A stretch of DNA of 64,000 nucleotides from Nocardia sp. XZ_19_385 (GTDB lineage Bacteria; Actinomycetota; Actinomycetes; Mycobacteriales; Mycobacteriaceae). The notes under the pieces are model-generated. The model did no database searches. It saw only the letters and a list, made by a program, of their open reading frames with translations, and was not told where the DNA came from. The stretch covers positions 1,240,001 to 1,304,000 of the forward strand of contig NZ_JACVEE010000001.1 of assembly GCF_015355755.1 (NCBI RefSeq). The letters run 5' to 3'. Below, one piece after another: positions 1-7,080 of this stretch; position 1 is the stretch's first letter; each line of letters starts with the position of its first letter. The position numbers were made by a program, and so were the translations under genes.

Positions 1-404
1 CCACCTTCGACCTGGACGAGTACGTCTTCCGGACCTTGCGGGCGGGCGCGGCGGGTTTCGTGCTGAAATCCACCTCCGGTGCGGCGCTGGTGGATTCGGT
101 GCGCGCGGTCGCCGCCGGCGACGGGGTGCTCGCGCCCGAGGTGACCAAGGCCGTGATCACCGCGTTCGCGTCCTCGGCCACCGAAACCCCAGCACCGGCT
201 CCGGTCGGCCTCGCCGATCTCACCGAGCGGGAACGGGAGGTCCTGGACTGCCTGGGCGACGGCCTGACCAACGCGCAGATCGCGACGCGGCTGTTCATCG
301 GCGAGACGACGGTGAAAACCCATGTCTCCCGGGTGCTTACCAAGCTCGGGGTGCGTTCCCGGGTGCAGGCCGCCATCCTCGCCCGCGAAGTTCGGGAGCA
401 GTGA
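1..404 (+). CDS. LuxR/NarL-family response regulator, C-terminal part (cut by window edge)
   Basis: The reading frame is open from base 3 and no start is visible, so the gene begins outside the window. The first ~45 residues end a receiver domain: the run RAGAAGFVLKSTS is the alpha5-side signature (conserved Lys in FVLK) of NarL-type receivers. The last ~60 residues form a LuxR helix-turn-helix (LTEREREVLDCLGDG, then the TTVKTHVSRVLTKLGV recognition region). Such proteins are phosphorylated by a partner histidine kinase and bind promoter DNA as dimers. The kinase is expected upstream, outside the window. The target genes cannot be told. Confidence 0.9.
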   Translation, partial: TFDLDEYVFRTLRAGAAGFVLKSTSGAALVDSVRAVAAGDGVLAPEVTKAVITAFASSATETPAPAPVGLADLTEREREVLDCLGDGLTNAQIATRLFIGETTVKTHVSRVLTKLGVRSRVQAAILAREVREQ

Positions 405-764
405 TCACCGCGCCAGTGGCGCGAACGTGCCGTCCGGCCCGGGCCGGAACTCCTCGACCGCGGTGACCGCGGCCACCGGCAGCGGACCGTAAAGATGCGG
501 GAAGAGCATCGATTCCGGATCTGTCGGCACTCCGGGCTCCCACTTCACCTCCGACGACAGCAGGGCCGGGTCGATCCGCAGCAGCACCAGATCCTGCTTC
601 CCGCGGAAGAGCCGGTTGGCCGGAAGATGCGCCTGCTGCGGGGTGGAGAGGTGGATGAATCCCGCCTCCGACAGCGACGCCGGGCGATACTCGCCGGTTT
701 GCCGGGCGTTCGACCATTCGTTCAGGTCACAAATGTGAACGAGGGTGTGAGTGTTACGGATCAC
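405..764 (-). CDS. DUF952 family protein
   Basis: 119 residues with a GTG start; the minus strand carries GGGAG seven bases ahead of it, which supports this start. The pattern fits DUF952: a start like LVHICDLNEWSNARQTGEYRPASLSEAGFIHLST, then a central LLRIDPALL strand and a late FPHLYGPLPVAAV segment. DUF952 proteins are small single-domain cytoplasmic proteins of unknown biochemical role. It is convergent with the response regulator and ends immediately after that gene's stop. Nothing in the sequence indicates a substrate. Confidence 0.85.
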   Translation of the reverse strand: MIRNTHTLVHICDLNEWSNARQTGEYRPASLSEAGFIHLSTPQQAHLPANRLFRGKQDLVLLRIDPALLSSEVKWEPGVPTDPESMLFPHLYGPLPVAAVTAVEEFRPGPDGTFAPLAR

Positions 765-1036
765 GGGTAATCTCCCGATACAACTGGATAGGCAAGTTCG
801 AGGAAGTGAGCGAGGACGTGTACGGCCCCTGAGCTGAGCTGTTCGCCGTTAGCGAAATACCAGGTCATGTTAGGGAAAACACACCGAATCGTTTACGGGA
901 ACAAAGCCCCCGTCCCGAACGTCTGACAGAGTAGTCATACCACTGCTGGGAAGTAGCGGTAGCGAGCCCGCGGAGTGACCACGGGCCCCACACCAGGTGA
1001 ACGGACTGTAGTGCCGGGAGCCAGGACGGAGGAGTC
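765..1036. promoter_or_regulatory. Intergenic region with a possible ECF-type promoter
   Basis: No gene is visible in these 272 bases between two divergent genes. One candidate promoter for the downstream small protein is GGGAAC at 897-902, then 17 bases, then CGTCTG at 920. This has the same architecture as the sigB promoter at 16115, but the -10 reads CGTC rather than CGTT. A good ribosome site, GGAGGAG, lies just ahead of the ATG at 1037. The promoter is a pattern match only. Confidence 0.3.
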
Positions 1037-1231
1037 ATGCCAGGAACCCTGACAAGCACCCCACTGACCGCGGTCGATCGTTGTGACCGTTGCGGGGCGG
1101 CAGCGCGCGTGCGTGCCACCCTTCCCGCAGGTGGAGAGTTGCTCTTCTGCCAGCACCACGCGAACGAGCACATGGATCGCTTGCGTGAGTTGGAAGCCGT
1201 AATCGACTCGGAAGCCGCTCCCGCGATGTAA
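1037..1231 (+). CDS. Small zinc-ribbon-like protein, DUF7455 type
   Basis: 64 residues. Four potential metal ligands are visible: CDRCG near residue 17 and CQHH near residue 38 (C-x2-C ... C-x-H-H). This is the pattern of a small conserved actinobacterial protein family (DUF7455) often found near housekeeping sigma-factor genes. GGAGGAG lies directly upstream of the ATG. The function is not known. A structural zinc site and a role in protein or nucleic-acid contacts are inference. Confidence 0.8.
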   Translation: MPGTLTSTPLTAVDRCDRCGAAARVRATLPAGGELLFCQHHANEHMDRLRELEAVIDSEAAPAM

Positions 1232-1368
1232 GCGTCAGTCTCTGACCTCGCGTCCCGACACAACAGCATCGAACAACAGAACATAGTCTTCACCGGCAGC
1301 GGGCGACACCAGTCGCCCGCTGTCGGCGTCTCCGGACAATTTTTGTGGCGCACAACACATTGCACGTG

Positions 1369-1382
1369 AGGGGATCGATCTG
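1369..1382 (+). promoter_or_regulatory. Ribosome binding site pointing to a CTG start for the SNF2 helicase
   Basis: AGGGG at 1369-1373 is followed six bases later by CTG at 1380, which is in frame with the helicase and continues SSTQATYLPDRH into the annotated ATG at 1419. The ATG at 1419 has no purine-rich sequence at the right distance. The true start may therefore be the rare CTG at 1380, adding 13 residues. Confidence 0.4.
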
Positions 1383-1418
1383 TCTTCCACCCAGGCCACC
1401 TACCTGCCCGACCGGCAC

Positions 1419-3194
1419 ATGTTCGCACTGTGGACATGGAGCGGGCGCACGACCGGGCGGGCGCCCACCGGAATCGGTGAGCGGGAAACGCTGCCGCTGG
1501 CGGTGCCCACGAGCGCGCTGGACGCGATCGAGGTCGTCGACGTCGACTGCGCGCTGGTCACTTCTGAAGAACTTGGCGAACTGCGCATTTCGGACAGCTC
1601 AGCTGCCGAGCCGGAGTTCGCGGGGCAAGTCCTCGCAGCCGCGTCGCTGCGGACCTGGCAGGCAATCCTGCGCGAGGGCGACGTTGTCCACGAACTACCC
1701 ATCGCCGCCCACGCGGTCCCGGACGCGGTCGGCACGTCGGTCGTCTCGGCCGAGCGGGCGGTTCGCGTGCTGCGGGAAACCCGTGCGGCGGCAGTGGAAT
1801 TGGCCTCGACGCTGAAAGCGGAGCTGCGGCCGTATCAGACGCGCGGCGTCAGCTGGCTGCGCGAGACCACCGAGGCGTTCGGCGGAGCGGTTCTGGCCGA
1901 CGAGATGGGCCTCGGCAAAACAGTGCAGACCATCGGGTTCCTGGTCGGGCGCGCGGCTGAGGGGCCGCAGCTCGTCGTCTGCCCGACCTCGCTGGTCGGC
2001 AACTGGGCGCACGAGATCACGCGGTTCGCGCCGGAGCTGCGCCCGGTCGTGTGGCGCGGCGGGGAGGTGACCGCGGAGCCGGGGACTGTCGTCGTGGCCG
2101 GATATCCGACGCTGCGGTTACACGGGCAGCACCTGACCGGAACCTCCTGGACGACGGTCGTTTTCGACGAGGCGCAGGCCTTGAAGAATCCGCGCACCCA
2201 GGTGTCGAAGGCGGCGCGTGCGCTGACCGCTTCGGCCAAGGTCGCGCTCACCGGCACGCCGGTGGAGAACCATCTCGAGGAACTGTTCGCGCTGCTCAAC
2301 CTGGTCGCGCCGCGCCTGTTCGCGCATCGCACCCAGTTCCGGCGCCGCTTCGTCCGGCCGATCCAGGAGGGTTCGGCCACCGCCGCGGCCCGGCTGCGCG
2401 ATTCCATCGAACCGGTCGTGCTGGCGCGCAAGAAGATCCAGGTCGCGGCGTCGCTGCCCGCGAAGATCCACACCGATCTGCTGTGCGACCTCACCGCCGA
2501 ACAGGAGAAGCTCTACGACCAGTTGCTCGATCGCGCGATCGACGACGGCTTCGGCTCGGGCGTGCAGCGTCAGGGCCGGGTGCTGGCCGCGCTGACCTCG
2601 CTCAAGCAGGTCTGCAATCACCCCGGCCTGATCACCGGCGACCTCGGCGAACTGACCGGGCGCTCCGGCAAGCTGGACCTGTGCACCGACATCGTGGGCA
2701 CCAATCTCGAAAACGACTCCCCCACCTTGATATTCACCCAGTACCGGCAGACCGGTGAACTCCTGGTCCGGCACCTCGCCGAACAGTTCGGCGTCACCGC
2801 CCCGTTCTTCCACGGTGGCCTGAATCAGGACGAACGCGGCCGAATCGTCACCGATTTCCAATCTCCCGACGGCCCACCGGTTCTCGTCCTGAGCCTGCGC
2901 GCCGCGGGCACCGGCCTCACCCTCACCCGCGCCGCCGACGTCATCCACTTCGACCGCTGGTGGAACCCCGCGGTGGAAGCCCAGGCCTCCGACCGCGCCC
3001 ACCGCATCGGCCAGACCCGCACCGTCACCGTCACCACCCTCACCTCCGGCACCACCGTGGAGGAACACATCGCGGGCATGCACGACCGCAAATCCGCCCT
3101 CACCGACCTGTCCGACACCGCGGGCATCGCCGCCCTGGCGCGCCTCGACGACGACCAGCTCGTGGAAATCCTGCGCCGGAAGCGAGAGAACTGA
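1419..3194 (+). CDS. SNF2/Rad54-family DNA-dependent ATPase (HepA-like)
   Basis: 591 residues from the ATG (604 if the upstream CTG is used). Swi2/Snf2 motifs are in order: Walker A DEMGLGKT at residue 161, DEAQ box at ~250, TGTPVEN motif III, and the C-terminal motif VI region DRWWNPAVEAQASDRAHRIGQ from residue 512. These ATPases translocate on double-stranded DNA and remodel protein-DNA complexes. The protein is much shorter than the ~1000-residue mycobacterial HelZ type and lacks most of the N-terminal domain. The next gene, a SWIM zinc-finger protein, starts inside its stop codon (TGATG), so the two are probably translated together and may act together. Confidence 0.9.
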   Translation: MFALWTWSGRTTGRAPTGIGERETLPLAVPTSALDAIEVVDVDCALVTSEELGELRISDSSAAEPEFAGQVLAAASLRTWQAILREGDVVHELPIAAHAVPDAVGTSVVSAERAVRVLRETRAAAVELASTLKAELRPYQTRGVSWLRETTEAFGGAVLADEMGLGKTVQTIGFLVGRAAEGPQLVVCPTSLVGNWAHEITRFAPELRPVVWRGGEVTAEPGTVVVAGYPTLRLHGQHLTGTSWTTVVFDEAQALKNPRTQVSKAARALTASAKVALTGTPVENHLEELFALLNLVAPRLFAHRTQFRRRFVRPIQEGSATAAARLRDSIEPVVLARKKIQVAASLPAKIHTDLLCDLTAEQEKLYDQLLDRAIDDGFGSGVQRQGRVLAALTSLKQVCNHPGLITGDLGELTGRSGKLDLCTDIVGTNLENDSPTLIFTQYRQTGELLVRHLAEQFGVTAPFFHGGLNQDERGRIVTDFQSPDGPPVLVLSLRAAGTGLTLTRAADVIHFDRWWNPAVEAQASDRAHRIGQTRTVTVTTLTSGTTVEEHIAGMHDRKSALTDLSDTAGIAALARLDDDQLVEILRRKREN

Positions 3195-3742
3195 TGCCGG
3201 ACAACGAATTCGGGTACACCACCTGGGGCAAGGACTGGCTCCGCCTGGCCGAACCTCTGAAGCAGACCCGCCCCGACCCGCTGCTCCCGCGCGCTCGCAG
3301 CATCGCCCGCAACCACGGTGTGCAGACCACGATCGAGGGCCGCAACGTCCGCGCCGCCATCCATCGCGGCGGCCAGGCCTCGGTCACCCACGTCGAGGTC
3401 GCGCCCCTGACCCGCACCGCGGTCACCGCCATCGCCGAGGTGATCCCCGACGCAACTGTCCTCACCGACGAAATGCACCGCGCCCTCGCCGACGCGGGCC
3501 TGACCCCCACCCCGGTCCTGGCGGCGACCGACTGCTCCTGCTCGGCCCGCAACCCCCGCTGCGTCCACCTTCTGGCCGTGCTCTACGACCTGACCCGCCG
3601 CGTCGACGAGAACCCTCGCGTAGCCCTGGAACTCCAGGGCTATTTCGAAGCGGCTCACCAGGATCCGGCCGCCCCGACCGAAACCCCCCGCTGGACGCCG
3701 ATCAACACCCTCGACCCGGCGGCCTATTTCGAACTGGTCTGA
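3194..3742 (+). CDS. SWIM zinc-finger protein
   Basis: 182 residues. The SWIM signature C-x-C-x6-C-x-H is present as C114, C116, C123 and H125, followed by a hydrophobic helix (LLAVLYDL). SWIM domains bind zinc and are often found with, or fused to, SNF2 ATPases, where they are thought to contact DNA or protein. The start codon overlaps the helicase stop (TGATG), which strongly supports a functional pair. The N-terminal ~90 residues are not recognised beyond the usual SWIM-protein arrangement. Confidence 0.85.
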   Translation: MPDNEFGYTTWGKDWLRLAEPLKQTRPDPLLPRARSIARNHGVQTTIEGRNVRAAIHRGGQASVTHVEVAPLTRTAVTAIAEVIPDATVLTDEMHRALADAGLTPTPVLAATDCSCSARNPRCVHLLAVLYDLTRRVDENPRVALELQGYFEAAHQDPAAPTETPRWTPINTLDPAAYFELV

Positions 3743-3748
3743 CCCGGT

Positions 3749-4384
3749 TCATTTAGACCCCGAAAGCGCCACGCTGGCCCCGACTCCGATGATCATCGCG
3801 CCGCCCGCGCCGCCGACTGCCTCCAGTCGGCGCGCGGATCGCGCGAACCATCCCCGCGCGGTAGCGGCGAGCAACGCCCACGCACCATCCGAAAAGACCT
3901 GAATCACAAGGAAAATGGCGCCCAGCACGAGCAACTGAACCGGTAGCGCCCCGGCCTCCGGCGCGGCGAACTGCGGCAGCACCGCACCGAAGAACACCAG
4001 AGTCTTCGGATTCGTGGCACCCACCAGGAAGCTCTGCCGCAACACCCGCCGGTCCGCGCCGCCCGGGAGGCCGGCCTCGAGCGCTGCCGCCAGCTTCTTG
4101 CGATCCCGAATCGTCATGACGCCGAGATAGACGAGATAGCCTGCGCCGGCGATCTTCACGAGCGTGAACAGGACCGCCGAGGCCATCAGCACCGCTCCCA
4201 GCCCGACGGCCACCGCCACCAGCGGCACAGCTGAACCTGCCACAGCGCCGGCCACCGACAGCACCGCCGCCCGCCGCCCCAGCGTCAGCGCCCGTCCGAT
4301 GGAGAACAGCACGTTCGGCCCGGGAATCACAATGATGACGAACGCGGCGACCGCGAAGGCGGCGGTATGAGAAACAGGCACCAT
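3749..4384 (-). CDS. LysE-family amino-acid/metabolite exporter
   Basis: 211 residues and very hydrophobic, with about six membrane segments. The N-terminal IPGPNVLFSIGRALTLGRRAAV matches the GPN motif region of the LysE/RhtB family, and FLVGATNPKTLVFFGAVLPQF is the second signature (TNPK...FF...PQF). Members export amino acids or small hydrophilic metabolites across the inner membrane using the proton gradient. The substrate cannot be predicted here. It is convergent with the SWIM gene, only six bases apart. Confidence 0.9.
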   Translation of the reverse strand: MVPVSHTAAFAVAAFVIIVIPGPNVLFSIGRALTLGRRAAVLSVAGAVAGSAVPLVAVAVGLGAVLMASAVLFTLVKIAGAGYLVYLGVMTIRDRKKLAAALEAGLPGGADRRVLRQSFLVGATNPKTLVFFGAVLPQFAAPEAGALPVQLLVLGAIFLVIQVFSDGAWALLAATARGWFARSARRLEAVGGAGGAMIIGVGASVALSGSK

Positions 4385-4433
4385 CCGCGGAGCCTATCCG
4401 CCGCTCGCCGCCCGGAACAGGCGCTGCGTCCGC

Positions 4434-6131
4434 CTACCTATCGGTGAAGGTGACGCGGACGGTGACCGGTGAGGTTTCCAGCACCGCGAACATCGATCGG
4501 GCCAGGGGCGCGAGTGCGGGATGTGGGGCGAAGGTGGTGGCGCGGGCCACCACGTCGTCGTCCGGGAGGAATTCCGCGGTCCCCGTGCGCCATTGGTCGC
4601 CCTGGCGGACGGCGACCTTCGGGTTGGCGGCGATATTCAGTCCCCAGCCCGAACGCATCCCGTGCTGGCAGATCATCCACGCGCCGTCGTCGTCGAACAG
4701 CACCGACACCGGGACCCGGCGCGGCTGACCCGATTTGCGGCCGATGGTTTCGATCTCGGTGGCGAATGTTGTGCGCACGCCGACGCGATCCAGTACGCGC
4801 ACAGTGGGATTCATGACGTACCGGCCGAGTACGCGCTCGCGGCGGAACTTGCGGGCAGCCTTGCCCTTGGTGTCCGGCGTGGCGGATCGCTTGGCGCGGA
4901 AGGCGTCCACGCCGTGGTGGCGAACCATCTGCACCGCGGTGCGCCACGGCGAACGCGCCGGATCCGGGTCCGCCCCTGCACCGATCAGGTGCAATTGGTC
5001 GGTGTGCCACTGCAGGTCGAGCGCACCGTCGAAGGCCTTGAGGTTGCCATTGGCGGCCAGCCGGGGCGGCAGACCCAGGGTGATGTGCGGCGGGCGCAGC
5101 ACCTCGGTGCGGCGGGTCAGCAGATCGCCTGCGGCGGTGGGGAATACGGCGGACGGGCGGCCGAGGCCGACCACGTCGCACAGGCCGGACCCGACCGCTT
5201 CAGACATGCCCGCCTCGGTCCGGAAACCGCCGGTCACCGCGAGCGGGGTGGAACCGGCGACACGGCGCACGGTTTCGGCGTAGTCCAGGAAGTACGCCTC
5301 GCGCGCCCGGGTGCTGGCCGCGACCGTGCGCGGACGGCCCATCATCGCGGGCGATTCATAACTGCCGCCGCTGATCTCGATCAGATCCACGGCTTCGGCG
5401 GCCAACCGCGCGACGACCTCCCGCGACTCCTCCTCGGTGAAGCCGCCACGCTGGAAGTCCGCGGAGTTCAGCTTGATTCCGAGCGCGAATCCGGGACTGA
5501 CCTGTGCCCGAATGGATTTGACGACCTCCAGGACGAAACGCGCCCGGCGCTCCGGGTCGCCACCCCACGCATCGGTGCGCTGGTTCGAGATCGGCGACAG
5601 GAACTGCGAAACCAGATACCCGTGCGCGCCGTGGATCTGGACACCGTCGAACCCGGCGGACTCCACCACCCGGGCCGCGACACCGAAACGCCGGATGATG
5701 TCGAGGATCTCGTCCTCGGCGAGCGCGCGCGGGGCGGGCAGACCGGGGATGGTCAGCGCAATGGCCGAGGGTGCGACGGGGCGATGCCGGGTCACGATCG
5801 GATTGGCCTGGCGGCCAGGGTGATTGAGCTGCACCCAGACCGGTGTACCGCCTTCTTTACCCGCCTTCGCCCAGCGGGTGAGGGCTTCGAGATGACGCTC
5901 GTCCTCGACGGCGACGTTGCCCGGCTCACCCAGATGACGACTGTCCACCATCACATTGCCGGTGACAACGAGCCCGAAGCCACCAGCGCTCCAGCGCCGA
6001 TAGAGCCGTTCCAGGCGCTCGTCGGGCGCGAGTTCGGCGTTGCCCAGCCCCTCGCTCAGGGCGGACTTCATGATCCGGTTGGGAAGCACCTGGCCGCAGG
6101 CAAGCGGCAGTTGATCGGGCAGGGTCGGCAT
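4434..6131 (-). CDS. Old-yellow-enzyme NADH:flavin oxidoreductase fused to an F420-dependent DDN-type domain
   Basis: 565 residues. Residues 1 to ~395 form an OYE/NADH:flavin oxidoreductase barrel: the active-site HGAHGYLVSQFLSP loop, the RTDAWGG segment and the phosphate-binding VTGGFRT and VGLGRPS region. Residues ~425-565 match the deazaflavin(F420)-dependent nitroreductase/DDN family (ETIGRKSGQPRRVPVSVLFDDDG, then NIAANPKVAV). One chain would therefore carry an FMN ene-reductase and an F420H2-dependent reductase. Both families reduce activated double bonds or quinones. The fusion is unusual in my knowledge. A divergent TetR gene with two operators between the start codons suggests the enzyme is induced by its substrate. 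Confidence 0.85.
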   Translation of the reverse strand: MPTLPDQLPLACGQVLPNRIMKSALSEGLGNAELAPDERLERLYRRWSAGGFGLVVTGNVMVDSRHLGEPGNVAVEDERHLEALTRWAKAGKEGGTPVWVQLNHPGRQANPIVTRHRPVAPSAIALTIPGLPAPRALAEDEILDIIRRFGVAARVVESAGFDGVQIHGAHGYLVSQFLSPISNQRTDAWGGDPERRARFVLEVVKSIRAQVSPGFALGIKLNSADFQRGGFTEEESREVVARLAAEAVDLIEISGGSYESPAMMGRPRTVAASTRAREAYFLDYAETVRRVAGSTPLAVTGGFRTEAGMSEAVGSGLCDVVGLGRPSAVFPTAAGDLLTRRTEVLRPPHITLGLPPRLAANGNLKAFDGALDLQWHTDQLHLIGAGADPDPARSPWRTAVQMVRHHGVDAFRAKRSATPDTKGKAARKFRRERVLGRYVMNPTVRVLDRVGVRTTFATEIETIGRKSGQPRRVPVSVLFDDDGAWMICQHGMRSGWGLNIAANPKVAVRQGDQWRTGTAEFLPDDDVVARATTFAPHPALAPLARSMFAVLETSPVTVRVTFTDR

Positions 6132-6169
6132 CGCTGGGCCCCGTTCGTCGAAGCGTCGGTTTCAGGTAA

Positions 6170-6207
6170 ACCGATCGGTGTACTGTGACGGTAGTACACC
6201 GATCGGT
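6170..6207. promoter_or_regulatory. Double TetR operator between the OYE-DDN fusion and tetR
   Basis: Two perfect 10-bp palindromes ACCGATCGGT lie at 6170-6179 and 6198-6207, 28 bp centre to centre. Between them an outer inverted repeat is visible: GGTGTAC at 6177-6183 and GTACACC at 6194-6200. This is the normal layout of a TetR autoregulatory operator covering both divergent promoters. Confidence 0.75.
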
Positions 6208-6261
6208 ATACAACAACCCGTAGACTGATCCGCACCAGCCGACGCGGGAAAGGGGTGCGCT

Positions 6262-6840
6262 GTGGGAGCCAGGGACAAACTGGTGGCCAGCACGATCGAC
6301 CTCATGCGCCGCTACGGCATCGCGGGCACGGGAATCGCGCAATTGCTCGACGAAAGCGGCGTCTCCCGCCGCTCGGTCTACCTGAGCTTCCCCGGCGGCA
6401 AAGCCGAGCTCGTCGCGGAGGCCACCCGGGTCGCGGGCGAAGCATCCAGCGCCCTCATGCGCACCTTCACCGCCGGCGCCGACGTGGCGACCTGCATCGC
6501 GGCCTACCCCGCCATGTGGCGAGAAGCCATGCTCGCCAGCGACTTCACCGCGGGCTGCCCCATCGTGGCCGCCGCACTCGGCCGCTCCGAAGCCCCGGCC
6601 GCCGCCGACGCGGCCCAGCGGACCTTCGCGGAATGGGAGGAGATCCTCGCCGAACGGCTCCGCGCCGAGCAGGTCGCCCCCGACACCGCCCGCTCCCTGG
6701 CGACGACCATCATCGCCGCCGTCGAGGGCGCGGTAGTGCTGTCGCTCGCGGCACGGTCCGCCGCCCCGCTGGAACGCACCGGCAAGCACCTGGCCGAACT
6801 CGTCGCCCAGCACACCCACAGGGCAACAGCAGCGAGCTGA
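6262..6840 (+). CDS. TetR-family transcriptional repressor
   Basis: 192 residues with a GTG start and AAAGGGG upstream. The N-terminal helix-turn-helix is clear (GIAGTGIAQLLDESGVSRRSVYLSFPGGKAELV). The C-terminal ligand domain contains the AGCPIVAAAL segment typical of the TetR_C group near AcuR/YxaF-like regulators. It is divergent from the OYE-DDN fusion, with twin ACCGATCGGT palindromes in the intergenic region, so autorepression and ligand-relieved control of the oxidoreductase are expected. The ligand is unknown. Confidence 0.88.
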   Translation: MGARDKLVASTIDLMRRYGIAGTGIAQLLDESGVSRRSVYLSFPGGKAELVAEATRVAGEASSALMRTFTAGADVATCIAAYPAMWREAMLASDFTAGCPIVAAALGRSEAPAAADAAQRTFAEWEEILAERLRAEQVAPDTARSLATTIIAAVEGAVVLSLAARSAAPLERTGKHLAELVAQHTHRATAAS

Positions 6841-6841
6841 G

Positions 6842-7080
6842 CTAGCGGCGGCGAGGCCTGATGCGCTCAGACGAGCCGACTCAGCGACGGCGCGGCGCGA
6901 TGTGCGCTCGGCGAGCCGACTCAGCAGCGGCGCAACGCGATGTGCGCTCGGTGGGCCGAACTACCGGCGGCGCAACACGATGTGCGCTCGGCGGGCCGAA
7001 CTACCGGCGGCGCAACGCGGTGTGCGCTCGGCGGGCCGAACTACCGGCGGCGCAGGGCGGCGATGCGCTCGGCGAGCTGG
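6842..7080. repeat. 40-bp tandem repeat array grown from the 3' end of the helicase gene
   Basis: Six head-to-tail units begin at about 6842, 6880, 6920, 6961, 7001 and 7041, with a period of 40 bp (38-41 at the worn left end). Each starts with CTA/CTC + CGGC and contains the core GATGTGCGCTCGGC. The unit at 7041 is the real coding end of the helicase (its CTA is the TAG stop on the minus strand). The other five lie beyond the stop. Units 4 and 5 are nearly identical and units 1-2 are most diverged, so the array was probably extended from the gene side. The period is not a multiple of three and none of the extra copies is translated with the helicase. Confidence 0.85.

Noticed and set aside
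4521..6188. A 555-codon frame opposite the OYE-DDN gene
   Set aside because: Composition is Gly/Arg/His-rich and no family fits; the minus-strand gene is complete.
6842..7080. CRISPR-like repeat
   Set aside because: Units are contiguous without unique spacers and derive from coding sequence.
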